A DNA stretch of 64,000 nt from Candidatus Poribacteria bacterium (GCA_009841255.1 VXMD01000082.1:1-64000); one strand, 5' to 3'; shown: positions 16,253 to 24,116, counted from the first letter of the stretch. Notes: a model not told the origin generated them from the sequence alone. A program made the numbers and translations.

Positions 16253-16671
16253 AGGGATTGTTCCTGTTTTAGGTGTTCTATTTTTACCAGCAATGTCTCA
16301 AATTCAGAGAAATATGTATTGAGAATCGCAGAAACAACCTCTTTCGCAACGCTCTCGTTGTAAGTATGTGTTGTCAAATTGCGGTGGCGGATCATCTCCA
16401 TCCACACCTCTCCGTTTTCGATTAACCCTTCCTTGAAAGCGGCACGGGTTGTATCCCTTGAACCGTATAGCTTAAATTCTTGTGTTTGAAGAAAATCCTT
16501 TAGAGTATTCCACGCCAATTCATGCGTGTATTCAAAACCTTGTATCAATCCCTGCGCTTCCAAGTCCGACAGTTCGCGTTGGCGTGCCAAATCCACTCCC
16601 TCTTTTAATCGCGAAAATGCCTTGCGAAAACTATCGGCTCTTTGCATCCAACGGCTGGCTTGATAGTTCAT
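16249..16671 (-). CDS. HepT-like HEPN protein (toxin; HI0074 family)
   Basis: 140 residues from the ATG at 16671. GGAG lies six bases upstream of that ATG, while the earlier in-frame ATG at 16683 has no site. The all-helical HEPN fold carries the RNase motif R-x4-6-H in M-I-R-H-R-N-L-T-T-H-T-Y, and the family signature F-E-Y-T-H-E-L-A-W near residue 50. In the best-known systems HEPN proteins cleave RNA unless modified by the partner nucleotidyltransferase. Gene order toxin then antitoxin with a 4-base overlap. Confidence 0.9.
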   Translation of the reverse strand: MNYQASRWMQRADSFRKAFSRLKEGVDLARQRELSDLEAQGLIQGFEYTHELAWNTLKDFLQTQEFKLYGSRDTTRAAFKEGLIENGEVWMEMIRHRNLTTHTYNESVAKEVVSAILNTYFSEFETLLVKIEHLKQEQSL

Positions 16672-16683
16672 CGTGTGCTCCAT

Positions 16684-16918
16684 ATTTAGCGAAAAGTTGG
16701 GAACATCACGCTAAGGCACCTGCAACAGGTGTTGGGTTTCACTGCGTTCAACCCAACCTACACACTAAATTGAGATTTATGGTGCGGTTGGAATGCAGAT
16801 CGCATGAATCAACGGTATTCATGCCTTGAATCAACGGTATGAAGCCCGTATGGGCTTCCCCGGGCATGAACCGGGGCGATTACGCCGCAAAACCGCACCT
16901 ACCTTGTTGGGACTCGGT
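16684..16918. repeat. Intergenic repeats with GTTGGGTT hairpin
   Basis: GTTGGGTT (16731-16738) and AACCCAAC (16750-16757) form a hairpin. Further on GAATCAACGGTAT occurs twice in direct repeat (16806 and 16829), followed by GAAGCCC/GGGCTTC. No coding signal. Confidence 0.6.
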
Positions 16919-17452
16919 TTAGAATTGTGCGGGAAAATTTCCGCGTGCGGCATCCATGACGTCGCCTGTAATCTCGTCGTGACCGTTGTCTTTGGCGAAA
17001 CTTTCGATTCCCATCTTTGCCATGGGACGGACAAACGCTGGAATCCGCTCCAAGCGTTCGAGTGCCTCCGCTGACCAGACGGGACCGCTCGGCTCGACGG
17101 GTTCAGCTTCTTCCTGAAATGCGTCTGATATGACAGAAGTAAACGGGCATTTGCCGCCTTCAGCCGTTTCACCGGAACTCATCATTCCTGGGGAAAATTC
17201 GTTCGGCATCGTCTCGGTCTTTGCAGTCTCCAACTGTGAGCGCACCATCTGCATCGGCTGCGCGGCTTCTTCGTTCCCACCGAGTTTGAGATCCAGGGAT
17301 TTTAGCATCTGGGTCTCCCACGGATTCAGGAACATGGCGATCTCTGTAAAACAGTCGGGGCATTCAAAGAGTGCTGTCACGGAGCCTTGTTCGGGACGGG
17401 TTACGTCCTTAAATTTCATCGCTGTATCACAATCCGTACATAAAAATTTCAT
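16919..17452 (-). CDS. Zinc-ribbon protein with C-terminal PCP_red domain
   Basis: 177 residues. The N-terminus has two Cys pairs, C-T-D-C (residues 5-8) and C-P-D-C (31-34), forming a zinc-ribbon-like knuckle. A variable linker with C-P-F follows. The last ~48 residues (W-S-A-E-A-L-E-R-L-E-R-I-P-A-F-V-R-P-M-A-K ... I-T-G-D-V-M-D-A-A) match PCP_red, the small helical domain first described at the C-terminus of light-independent protochlorophyllide reductase. No photosynthesis genes are present. The same domain appears three times in the stress protein at 22125-24029. An Mrp ATPase gene lies directly upstream. Confidence 0.82.
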   Translation of the reverse strand: MKFLCTDCDTAMKFKDVTRPEQGSVTALFECPDCFTEIAMFLNPWETQMLKSLDLKLGGNEEAAQPMQMVRSQLETAKTETMPNEFSPGMMSSGETAEGGKCPFTSVISDAFQEEAEPVEPSGPVWSAEALERLERIPAFVRPMAKMGIESFAKDNGHDEITGDVMDAARGNFPAQF

Positions 17453-17562
17453 CTTTTAAACGTTCCTTGCGGTTTTTTAATTATACCTTGCGGTTCGGTC
17501 AGGTGGGTCTGATAAATCAAGGACTTTTCCGTAGATCCGCCTGCGCCGTTGTTGCAGGCTAC
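17453..17562 (-). repeat. Leader repeat (family A) with duplicated end box, zinc-ribbon copy
   Basis: Read toward the gene: GTAGCCTGC hairpin, GGCGGAT, variable middle, CCGCAAGGTATAATTAAAAA, then a second box CCGCAAGGAACGTTTAAAAG abutting the ATG. The terminal ~20-bp box is therefore tandemly duplicated, as also at 60273-60381. Confidence 0.8.
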
Positions 17563-17578
17563 ACGCATGGTACCACCA

Positions 17579-17609
17579 ATTTTAATTATACCTTGCGGTT
17601 AAACAACGT
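17579..17609 (-). repeat. Leader repeat (family A), solitary partial copy
   Basis: AACCGCAAGGTATAATTAAA on the minus strand, between the Mrp gene and the zinc-ribbon copy of the same repeat. No start codon follows it closely, so it is not acting as a leader here. Confidence 0.6.
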
Positions 17610-17633
17610 CAATGCGTATTTCAAGGGCACAAA

Positions 17634-18527
17634 CTAACAGTTTGTGCTACCTTCAAAAAATGTTTGAACTTTTTCAGCCACTGTCATGAGTACCTTACTC
17701 GCGGGAGCGTCCGGATATTTATCAAGATACAGCGTTCCCTCATCACCCGCACGGGCGAGTCTTGGATCAAAGGGCACACTGCCCAAAAGACGCTGCTGGA
17801 ATGCGGGGTCCAGTGTCTGGTCGGCGGAAAAGAGGGGTTCCTCCTCGCCACAGTGTTGGCAGACATAGAACGCCATATTTTCGACAACACCGATGATTGG
17901 AACTTTGAGAATGTCCCTCGCCATTGTTACCGATTTCTTGACGATGAGTTGCGATACCTCAGACGGGATTGTCACAACGACGACACCGCCAAGGTCAGGG
18001 ATGAGTTCTGCCACGTTCGGAAGTCGATCGGTTCCGGGTGGCAGATCGAGGAGGAGATAATCCAGCGTTCCCCACTCGGTATCGGCGATGAACTCTCGAA
18101 GCGCGCCGACCTCCATCGTGCTCCGCCACGTGAACGCATCCTTCTGGATGTGAGCATTCCAGAGTACCGGTGCATCGTCCTCTGCTAAGAGCAAATCCAT
18201 AGAGATAAGCTTGGTGCCGAGTTCGGTAATCGCAGGTTTGACGCCCGCTGGCGTATATTCCAGCGTCGCGTCGCGGACCCCCATCATCTTGGCAAGCGTC
18301 GGTCCATTGATATCAGCATCAACGACCCCCACAGTGTTCCCCTTCCGCGTGAGTGCGGTGGCGAGGTTCGCAGTGAGTGCGCTCTTACCGACACCGCCTT
18401 TCCCGCTCATAATGGCGACCGTGTGCTTGACAGAGACGAGCCGTTTCTGGAGTCTGCTCATCTGTGCCGTGACTTGCCCGATAATGTTGGAGCCAGCATC
18501 GCTGGGTAACTCTTTGTAAGTTCTCAT
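17634..18527 (-). CDS. Mrp/NBP35-type P-loop ATPase (Fe-S cluster carrier)
   Basis: 297 residues. The deviant Walker A is M-S-G-K-G-G-V-G-K-S (about residues 41-50), then V-D-A-D-I-N-G-P-T (Walker A' region), L-L-L-D-L-P-P-G-T (Walker B) and a C-terminal C-x-x-C in Y-V-C-Q-H-C-G that in homologues binds a bridging [4Fe-4S] cluster. Family members deliver clusters to apoproteins. It lacks the N-terminal DUF59 domain seen in many bacterial Mrp proteins. The position between the PCP_red gene and the cytochrome cluster fits a role in metalloprotein maturation, which is inference. Confidence 0.92.
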   Translation of the reverse strand: MRTYKELPSDAGSNIIGQVTAQMSRLQKRLVSVKHTVAIMSGKGGVGKSALTANLATALTRKGNTVGVVDADINGPTLAKMMGVRDATLEYTPAGVKPAITELGTKLISMDLLLAEDDAPVLWNAHIQKDAFTWRSTMEVGALREFIADTEWGTLDYLLLDLPPGTDRLPNVAELIPDLGGVVVVTIPSEVSQLIVKKSVTMARDILKVPIIGVVENMAFYVCQHCGEEEPLFSADQTLDPAFQQRLLGSVPFDPRLARAGDEGTLYLDKYPDAPASKVLMTVAEKVQTFFEGSTNC

Positions 18528-18618
18528 TATTTTTAATTTTACCTTGCGGTTAAATAACGACCGTCTGAACCCTCAAGTCCGTTTCTCAAATCCGCCCTCC
18601 GCTACGCTTACGGGCTAC
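18528..18618 (-). repeat. Leader repeat (family A), Mrp copy
   Basis: Read toward the gene: GTAGCCCGTAAGCGTAGCGG, GGGCGGAT, variable middle, then AACCGCAAGGTAAAATTAAA ending a few bases before the ATG at 18527. The 5' module differs from the GTAGCCTGC version, so the family has at least two interchangeable 5' ends. Confidence 0.78.
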
Positions 18619-18664
18619 GGTGTTTTTAGAATCCAAGATTCAGACACTGGTGTAAAATTAGATA

Positions 18665-19939
18665 TCATTCTTCCCGAGCGATAGCATAAAGTGCTTGATA
18701 ACTGCGTAGATAGAGGGTCCCGTTTACGAGAACCGGAGATGCGGCGATAACTTCACCCATCGAATTGCTGGCGACGATCTCGAATGCACGTCCCGCCTTC
18801 ACAACGGTGATAACACCATCGCGAGAGGTGAGATAGACGTATCCGTTCGCATAAATCGGTGAAGCGCGATGTCGGTGCCGATGCGTCCGCTCGCGATAGA
18901 GTTGTTTGCCGGTTTCGGCATCAAGACATATCAGATCACCGTTTTCTCGACAGAGATACACCAAACCGTCGTGGATAACCGGGGACGGGACATCGGGTGT
19001 GCCTTGCCGAAGTTTCCAACGTTGCCATTTGCCGTTCGTTACATCACCCTGTGCCGCTGGATCGATGCCCACAACGGGTCCGTTTTTCGCCGAAGGAACG
19101 ACAATGAGTCCCTCCATTGCGACCGGAGAAGCCACGAATCGGAGGGTATAGTTGTACCGATCCTTCGGGTTCAGATCGCCACACCGCCAGATTTCACTGC
19201 CGTCCTCAAGACTGTGTGCGGTGACATAATCCGCACCGTGAACGACGAGATATTCACGTTCTGAATCACGGTAGAGAATAGGGGAGGTATAGGCGTGTTC
19301 ACACTCTTCGGTTGCGTCGCTGTCGCGTTTATGCTTCCATATCTCTTTCCCCGTCATCTTGTCGAGTGCCAACACGAGCCATGCATTGCTGTGGATGAGT
19401 TGGATGTAAAGCCGATCCTTATCCAGCAGCGGGGTCGTTGACATGACGAAATAGAGGTTGAAACTACCGTAACGGTCAGCGAGATTGGTGTGCCACACCT
19501 GATTTCCATCGAAATCGTAGCAGGTGAGATCCCCAGTGCCGAGGAATGCCCACACATGTTCTCCATCGGTCACAGGAGACGGAGCGGCAGAATTGCCTTC
19601 GCCACCGCGCACGACGCGGTTGCCGTGTCCCACAGTCCGCTTCCAGAGTTCTTTGCCTTCGGTACTGATACACATCAAGACGAGTGTGTTGCCTTCAGCA
19701 GAGGTAAGGAAAATTTTGTCTCCCGAGACAACAGGCGTAGAGGCGGCGGCACCTGGGAGTGGCAAACGCCAACGGACGTTCTCGGTTTGGCTCCATTGGA
19801 TAGGTGCCTCGGTCTCTTGGCTGACCCCATCGTTGTTCGGTCCGCGCCACTGGTGCCAGTTGTCAGCAGGCAAAGACCCCGCCAAGATAAACACCCCAAG
19901 TAGGAGTGTCAGCGTGTTTCTGAGGATATATTTTTGCAT
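18665..19939 (-). CDS. PQQ-like beta-propeller protein, exported
   Basis: About 424 residues from ATG 19939 (M-Q-K-Y-I-L-R-N). That start gives a clean signal peptide and avoids the long overlap with the upstream gene that the ATG at 19999 would cause. After the leader comes W-H-Q-W-R-G-P-N-N-D-G, the hallmark of PQQ-repeat proteins. Repeating blades follow, such as K-I-F-L-T-S-A-E-G, V-W-A-F-L-G-T-G-D-L-T-C-Y-D, L-V-Y-L-C-R-E-N-G-D-L-I-C-L-D and Y-V-Y-L-T-S-R-D-G-V. Such propellers act as periplasmic scaffolds or quinoproteins; the metal-binding Asp/Glu of true PQQ dehydrogenases is not evident. The stop of the preceding gene lies 15 bases upstream. Confidence 0.85.
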   Translation of the reverse strand: MQKYILRNTLTLLLGVFILAGSLPADNWHQWRGPNNDGVSQETEAPIQWSQTENVRWRLPLPGAAASTPVVSGDKIFLTSAEGNTLVLMCISTEGKELWKRTVGHGNRVVRGGEGNSAAPSPVTDGEHVWAFLGTGDLTCYDFDGNQVWHTNLADRYGSFNLYFVMSTTPLLDKDRLYIQLIHSNAWLVLALDKMTGKEIWKHKRDSDATEECEHAYTSPILYRDSEREYLVVHGADYVTAHSLEDGSEIWRCGDLNPKDRYNYTLRFVASPVAMEGLIVVPSAKNGPVVGIDPAAQGDVTNGKWQRWKLRQGTPDVPSPVIHDGLVYLCRENGDLICLDAETGKQLYRERTHRHRHRASPIYANGYVYLTSRDGVITVVKAGRAFEIVASNSMGEVIAASPVLVNGTLYLRSYQALYAIAREE

Positions 19940-19953
19940 AATTAAGCCCGCCT

Positions 19954-20385
19954 TTAAAGATTTTGATCCGTCCATAAGCCGCGATCGTGTCCATTCCACT
20001 GGTAAGGCACTATTTTTGATAAACTCCCTACGCTGTATTCCTGAAACTCATGCCCAACCTCTATCACATAGCCTTCGTTTGTGAAAATAGGGAACTCTAA
20101 TTTAGCGAGAGAATCAAAAGGCTCAATTTCCAGCCATACATCGAGCTTCCCTTCCACTGTCCTGTAAAAAAGATCTGCGGAGTGGCTCTCATGTTTCAGA
20201 ATCATAACAGTACCGGACTGTTGAACCTCCCCGTTAGAGGAACGGACCTTTACGCCGACAACAAGATTCTCTGTCGGTGGCGGATCCGATTGCACCTTAA
20301 ACCATAAGCCGTGATGCGACCCCTCCGCAACGCCCTCATTCGGACCAATGATTTGGAATGTGACCGCTGGAATCTCGTTCATCAT
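19954..20385 (-). CDS. Small protein of unknown function
   Basis: 143 residues, no signal peptide and no membrane segment. It is rich in beta-prone stretches (V-T-F-Q-I-I-G-P-N, L-V-V-G-V-K-V-R-S-S-N-G, V-W-L-E-I-E-P-F), somewhat like a Calx-beta or immunoglobulin fold, but I recognise no family. Two adjacent ATGs (20385 and 20382); AAGG is better spaced for the second. It sits directly behind the restriction enzyme gene, separated by 28 bases, and might be co-transcribed with the restriction-modification pair. Confidence 0.65.
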   Translation of the reverse strand: MMNEIPAVTFQIIGPNEGVAEGSHHGLWFKVQSDPPPTENLVVGVKVRSSNGEVQQSGTVMILKHESHSADLFYRTVEGKLDVWLEIEPFDSLAKLEFPIFTNEGYVIEVGHEFQEYSVGSLSKIVPYQWNGHDRGLWTDQNL

Positions 20386-20413
20386 TTACCTTCTTAGAAA
20401 AAAATAGTCACAC

Positions 20414-21007
20414 TTATACATCAATAGTAAAAATAAGGACAGGAATATCAATGTCAGCGACACCGCGCTGCTCTAAATCCCACACAAACTGTTCAAAATA
20501 TGAGACACCCGTAGACATATCATCAGCGAAAGACTTCACAGGGACAATCTCAATGCCGGCATCAATGTAATCCAAGTTACGAAAAATGGTCATCTTTGCA
20601 CATACGTTATAGACCATGAATGCGTATTTTCCAAACTGAACCTCCACGCCAAGCCGTTCTTTCAGAAAATCTATTTCTCGGTAAGCGGGGCGCATCTGTT
20701 TAGGCGAATATCCAGGAAGGTAATAGTCTGTTGAATAGTGACACGTTACACGTTCCTTCTGCCATCCCCTGGATCCAAAACCCTCGGCAAAAGAGCGATT
20801 AAGGTCGGGCGGACTATACAATTTTTTGCCCGGCATCGTGAGTTCCTTGCTTTCTTTAACTTTGTAGAGCGAGGCATCAACAAGGGCAATAACATCCTTT
20901 ACCTCTTGTAACAGGTAAGGGTGCGTCTCTTGAATAGAATGCCCATTATTGAACGAATACTCAGCAGCAATAATCACGATTCTCCTATCTTCACCCTCTA
21001 TTTCCAT
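20414..21007 (-). CDS. BglII/BstYI-like type II restriction endonuclease
   Basis: 197 residues. The segment R-E-I-D-F-L-K-E-R-L-G-V-E-V-Q-F-G-K carries an Asp, then Glu nine residues later and Gln two further on. This is the same spacing as Asp84, Glu93 and Gln95 of BglII, whose active site replaces the usual PD-(D/E)xK lysine by glutamine. The family cuts AGATCT or RGATCY; which of the two cannot be told from sequence. The gene overlaps the upstream DNA methyltransferase by ten bases, so a co-translated type II pair is very likely. Length is close to BglII and BstYI. Confidence 0.85.
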   Translation of the reverse strand: MEIEGEDRRIVIIAAEYSFNNGHSIQETHPYLLQEVKDVIALVDASLYKVKESKELTMPGKKLYSPPDLNRSFAEGFGSRGWQKERVTCHYSTDYYLPGYSPKQMRPAYREIDFLKERLGVEVQFGKYAFMVYNVCAKMTIFRNLDYIDAGIEIVPVKSFADDMSTGVSYFEQFVWDLEQRGVADIDIPVLIFTIDV

Positions 21008-21981
21008 TCCAAAGGCATCTGCGCTGTCCGTTCTTTTCCGGTTGGTTTGTGAATCGGTTTTCCTAACGGGCGGAGTGGTAGTGTCCCCTCTGCAAATTTC
21101 TGTATTCTTTCACGAGTAATAGCCACATAATTTGAATCTTGCTCAGCAGCGATCGCTTTTCGGTCATACTGCAAGGCACCAATAATAGCAGATCCAACAC
21201 CACAATACGGATCCAAAACGACCCCGCCGGGCTGTGTGAGTGCCAAAACACATCGCTGGACCAATTCAACTGGAAATTGACACGGATGCTCGGTTTTCTC
21301 TGGATGGTTTGCCTTCACATTCGGGATATCCCAAACTTCATCTTCCCAGTCCTGTTTGACCACATCCCAAATATCAGAGGGATTCTTGCCGAGCGGGTTT
21401 CCTGAAAGTTGACCGCGCTTTGGACCTTTGAAATGCCGTTTGCCTGGGTATTTTGCGGGAACACGCACCGGATCGAGATTGAAAACATATTCATCGTCCT
21501 TCGTAAACCACAAAATAGTTTCATATCGACCTGAAAACCGCTTTGTGCAGTGCAACCCGTGATTAAACCGCCAGATAATTCGATTCCGTAATTTTAAGTC
21601 AAAGCGTTTGAAAATGTCATAAAAGTAAATATCGAGCGGAAACACCTCACTTTTATGAACGTAATTTCCGACTTGCCAACAGAGGCTGCCAGTCGTTGCA
21701 AGCACCCGAACTATCTCCGCAATTACAGGCTCCATATCTTTTAGGTATGACGCTAAGGACGTTTTTTTCTCGTATTTTTTCCCTATGTTGTATGGCGGAG
21801 ATGTGATGATTAAATCTACAGAATCTGACGGGATACTTTTTAATAGCTCGCTGCAATCGCCATCAAAGAGGACAACATCTGCATCCGTGTTATAGGCATC
21901 TGAAACCGTAATCTGACGCGGTTCATTGAAAATATCCGTTGTAAATTCAACTGTCTTAACGCGAGAATCTGGGGATGCCAT
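20998..21981 (-). CDS. Type II DNA methyltransferase, probably N4-cytosine, partner of the BglII-like enzyme
   Basis: 327 residues. The catalytic motif T-S-P-P-Y comes first (residues ~58-62) and the SAM-binding D-P-Y-C-G-V-G-S near residue 265, the beta-class permutation. S/T-P-P-Y is typical of N4-cytosine enzymes, and the known BglII methylase also makes N4-methylcytosine. Target recognition probably lies between the two motifs. ATG at 21981 is preceded by AGGAG and by a sigma70-type promoter at 22044-22072, so methylase is made first, ahead of the nuclease. Confidence 0.9.
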   Translation of the reverse strand: MASPDSRVKTVEFTTDIFNEPRQITVSDAYNTDADVVLFDGDCSELLKSIPSDSVDLIITSPPYNIGKKYEKKTSLASYLKDMEPVIAEIVRVLATTGSLCWQVGNYVHKSEVFPLDIYFYDIFKRFDLKLRNRIIWRFNHGLHCTKRFSGRYETILWFTKDDEYVFNLDPVRVPAKYPGKRHFKGPKRGQLSGNPLGKNPSDIWDVVKQDWEDEVWDIPNVKANHPEKTEHPCQFPVELVQRCVLALTQPGGVVLDPYCGVGSAIIGALQYDRKAIAAEQDSNYVAITRERIQKFAEGTLPLRPLGKPIHKPTGKERTAQMPLEWK

Positions 21982-22007
21982 GTCGATCTCCTAAGAATGT
22001 ATCAATT

Positions 22008-22070
22008 GACAAAAGTTATTGACAACAGCATAGCACTACCTATATTTTATAAACATTCACAACTTTTGTC
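22008..22070. promoter_or_regulatory. Inverted repeat in the restriction-modification promoter region
   Basis: GACAAAAGTT (22008-22017) and AACTTTTGTC (22061-22070) are a perfect 10-bp inverted repeat separated by 43 bases. One arm overlaps the -35 box and the other lies in the leader. This is the layout of a possible operator bound by a dimer or looping regulator. No controller (C-protein) gene is visible nearby. Confidence 0.5.
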
Positions 22071-22072
22071 CA
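22044..22072 (-). promoter_or_regulatory. Sigma70-type promoter of the restriction-modification genes
   Basis: On the minus strand TGGACA (22067-22072), a 17-base spacer, then TAAAAT (22044-22049). Predicted start near 22037 and a leader of about 55 bases ending in TAGGAGATCGAC before the methylase ATG. The opposite strand holds TTGACA (22019-22024) and TATATT (22041-22046) with a 16-base spacer, so the region could be bidirectional. Confidence 0.7.
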
Positions 22073-22124
22073 CTACTATAAGATACGGAGCAAAGGAATC
22101 TTCCCCTTTAGGATGGAGGGGATA

Positions 22125-24029
22125 TCAGTCCTGATCTGGCGGTTGATAGTACTGTCCAAGCACCTCATTGGCGAGACTTCTGCCGTCCTCAATGACGCGT
22201 GCGGCGAAATCGAGCGTAACTTGCGTAACGTTGTTCTCTTGCGCTCGCTGCTCAATCCGAGTTTGCGTGATATTCCGCATAAATCCGGCAGGCACTAAGT
22301 TCAAGCGTTCGATTGCCTCTTGGGTCCACTGAACAGGACTCTCAATATCTTGAACGACTTCAGCGTTCTGAGCGTCGGTCTGCGCTTGCACGGCTCTGAG
22401 TTCGGGAGCGTCTTCGCGGACTGCCGCCGCTTCACCCATGCTGTCGTTGATAATCTCGGTTGCAAAGTCGTTTGTGATAGTCGCAATCTTTTGAGAACGT
22501 GCGGATTTCTCAATACGTGCTTTAACGTTTCGGCGCATATAACCGCGCGGAACACCGCGGAGTGCCTTTTTCGCCTGCTCCGACCACTGGAGTCGCACAC
22601 CGTCAAACGTCTCTTCTTCGGCGGTGCCACCTTCGTCTACAGCGACATTCTGCAGTGACCCCTTGTCCACCCTCTGGAAACGCTCCGGCGATGAACTACA
22701 GACGGGACATTTCACGGGTTGCTGGTTATGCGCGGCGTAACCACATTCGCCACAGATGTATGTCTGCACGGCATCCGATTCCAGCACCTTTTGCTCAGCG
22801 ATCTCTTTCGCGACGCGGGTCAACTTCTCAGAGGCACGCTGCGGCATGATTGCCTCCATCGCCATGTCAATGACGCTCTCGGTGATGACGGAATGCCCGC
22901 GTTCTATAGCGAACCGATGGACGGCTGTCTTCGCAATGCCCCGGACAAGCGGCGGTGCCTTCTCCATCCTATCCAAAGCCTCCTGCGTCCAGACGAGCGT
23001 CTCTTCCGCTTTCACATCGATTTGTGGGAAATAGCGTTGACTCGATAGGAGGACGTTGCAGGGTGCAAGGCGCAATAGATTCTCGGCGGTGCTACCGATA
23101 TCCATCTCCTGTTCACTGTGGACACCGATTCTGCCTAAGACGAGGAGCCACGGGTTTGTTTTTCGGGCGTATTGTAGAATTTTTTCGTAGGCTTTGCCAT
23201 CAAGTAGGGTGATTTTCAGGGCGTAGTCGTGTTCCTCTTTTGCGATAGAGCGTGCAACCTCCAAGTGCGACTGATAGATTTTCGCCAAACCTGTATCAAT
23301 CACCTCCTCGTGGAGTTGTTCCTGCTCTTTAAATCTGAAAGTCCGCGCGGCGCGTTCGGTGAGCACATTCACAACGGAATTGAAAACGATGTAGTGTAGA
23401 TAGGGATCGTAGACACCGACGGCTTCGACCTGTCTGTTGAACTTATGTCCGAGCTGTATCGCGGTTTTCAAACCTGAAAAAGATTCCGGACTCCCATCAA
23501 TCCCGACGAGGATATTTCCTTCGCTTTCTTCAACCGATTCAAGGTCCCGGACAACGAGCGTATCGGTATTAATACGGCGGACGACGCGTTCACAGACACC
23601 CCCGATGAGACTATCCTTGACGGCACCCATACCGAGCGCGCCCATAATCACAAGATCGTAATCGCCTTCCTGAATGTCTTCAACGAGTTTTATGAAGTGT
23701 TTGCCCTCCGGCATCCTCGCTTCAAACGGGATCCCAAATTCAGTGCACTTCTGTTTCATCACCTCAAGATAGGAATCCGAGATGAGTTGGAGTCCCATCG
23801 TAATGAGCGTATCGTGGATACGGCGTTGTTTCTCAAGCTCGACCTCGTCCTGATACTCCTCTGGCAGCGTATATTCCATCTGTTTAAAGCGAACATCGTG
23901 CATTTTTGCGGCGTAAACGTGCGAACCTACCAATTGGGACCCGAATTTCCGCGCGAACGCGACTGCCAGCGCGATACTCGCGTCGGAGTAGTCCGAATTG
24001 TCAACGGGTACGTAGATTTTTTTTATCAT
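22125..24029 (-). CDS. Tandem universal stress protein fused to three PCP_red domains and a rubredoxin-like zinc ribbon
   Basis: 634 residues. Two UspA domains: residues 1-160, with V-I-M-G-A-L-G-M-G as the ATP-binding-type loop, and 170-330, with L-V-L-G-R-I-G-V-H-S. Then a PCP_red domain (W-T-Q-E-A-L-D-R-M-E-K-A-P, ~345-395), a rubredoxin-like ribbon (C-G-E-C-G ... C-P-V-C, ~425-447), and two more PCP_red domains (W-S-E-Q-A-K-K-A-L, ~480-525; W-T-Q-E-A-I-E-R-L, ~565-610). UspA proteins respond to stress; PCP_red function is unknown. A single polypeptide with this order is unusual. It is the next gene after the cytochrome oxidase cluster, and its ATG follows a family-A leader repeat. Confidence 0.88.
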   Translation of the reverse strand: MIKKIYVPVDNSDYSDASIALAVAFARKFGSQLVGSHVYAAKMHDVRFKQMEYTLPEEYQDEVELEKQRRIHDTLITMGLQLISDSYLEVMKQKCTEFGIPFEARMPEGKHFIKLVEDIQEGDYDLVIMGALGMGAVKDSLIGGVCERVVRRINTDTLVVRDLESVEESEGNILVGIDGSPESFSGLKTAIQLGHKFNRQVEAVGVYDPYLHYIVFNSVVNVLTERAARTFRFKEQEQLHEEVIDTGLAKIYQSHLEVARSIAKEEHDYALKITLLDGKAYEKILQYARKTNPWLLVLGRIGVHSEQEMDIGSTAENLLRLAPCNVLLSSQRYFPQIDVKAEETLVWTQEALDRMEKAPPLVRGIAKTAVHRFAIERGHSVITESVIDMAMEAIMPQRASEKLTRVAKEIAEQKVLESDAVQTYICGECGYAAHNQQPVKCPVCSSSPERFQRVDKGSLQNVAVDEGGTAEEETFDGVRLQWSEQAKKALRGVPRGYMRRNVKARIEKSARSQKIATITNDFATEIINDSMGEAAAVREDAPELRAVQAQTDAQNAEVVQDIESPVQWTQEAIERLNLVPAGFMRNITQTRIEQRAQENNVTQVTLDFAARVIEDGRSLANEVLGQYYQPPDQD

Positions 24030-24116
24030 TTTTAAGCTTACCTTGCGGAGAAATAACGGGCGTTGGAACTTTAATATCCGTTGTTTATATCCGCCTGCGC
24101 CGTTGTTGCAGGCTAC
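24030..24116 (-). repeat. Leader repeat (family A), stress-protein copy
   Basis: Read toward the gene: GTAGCCTGC hairpin, GGCGGATAT, a middle with AACGGATATTAAAGTTCC, then TCCGCAAGGTAAGCTTAAAA abutting the ATG at 24029. One of the cleanest full-length copies (about 87 bp). Confidence 0.82.

Noticed and set aside
20998-21981. Adenine-specific methylase reading of the T-S-P-P-Y enzyme
   Set aside because: Not excluded, but N4-cytosine is favoured by the S/T-P-P-Y motif and the BglII-like partner; kept as probable only.
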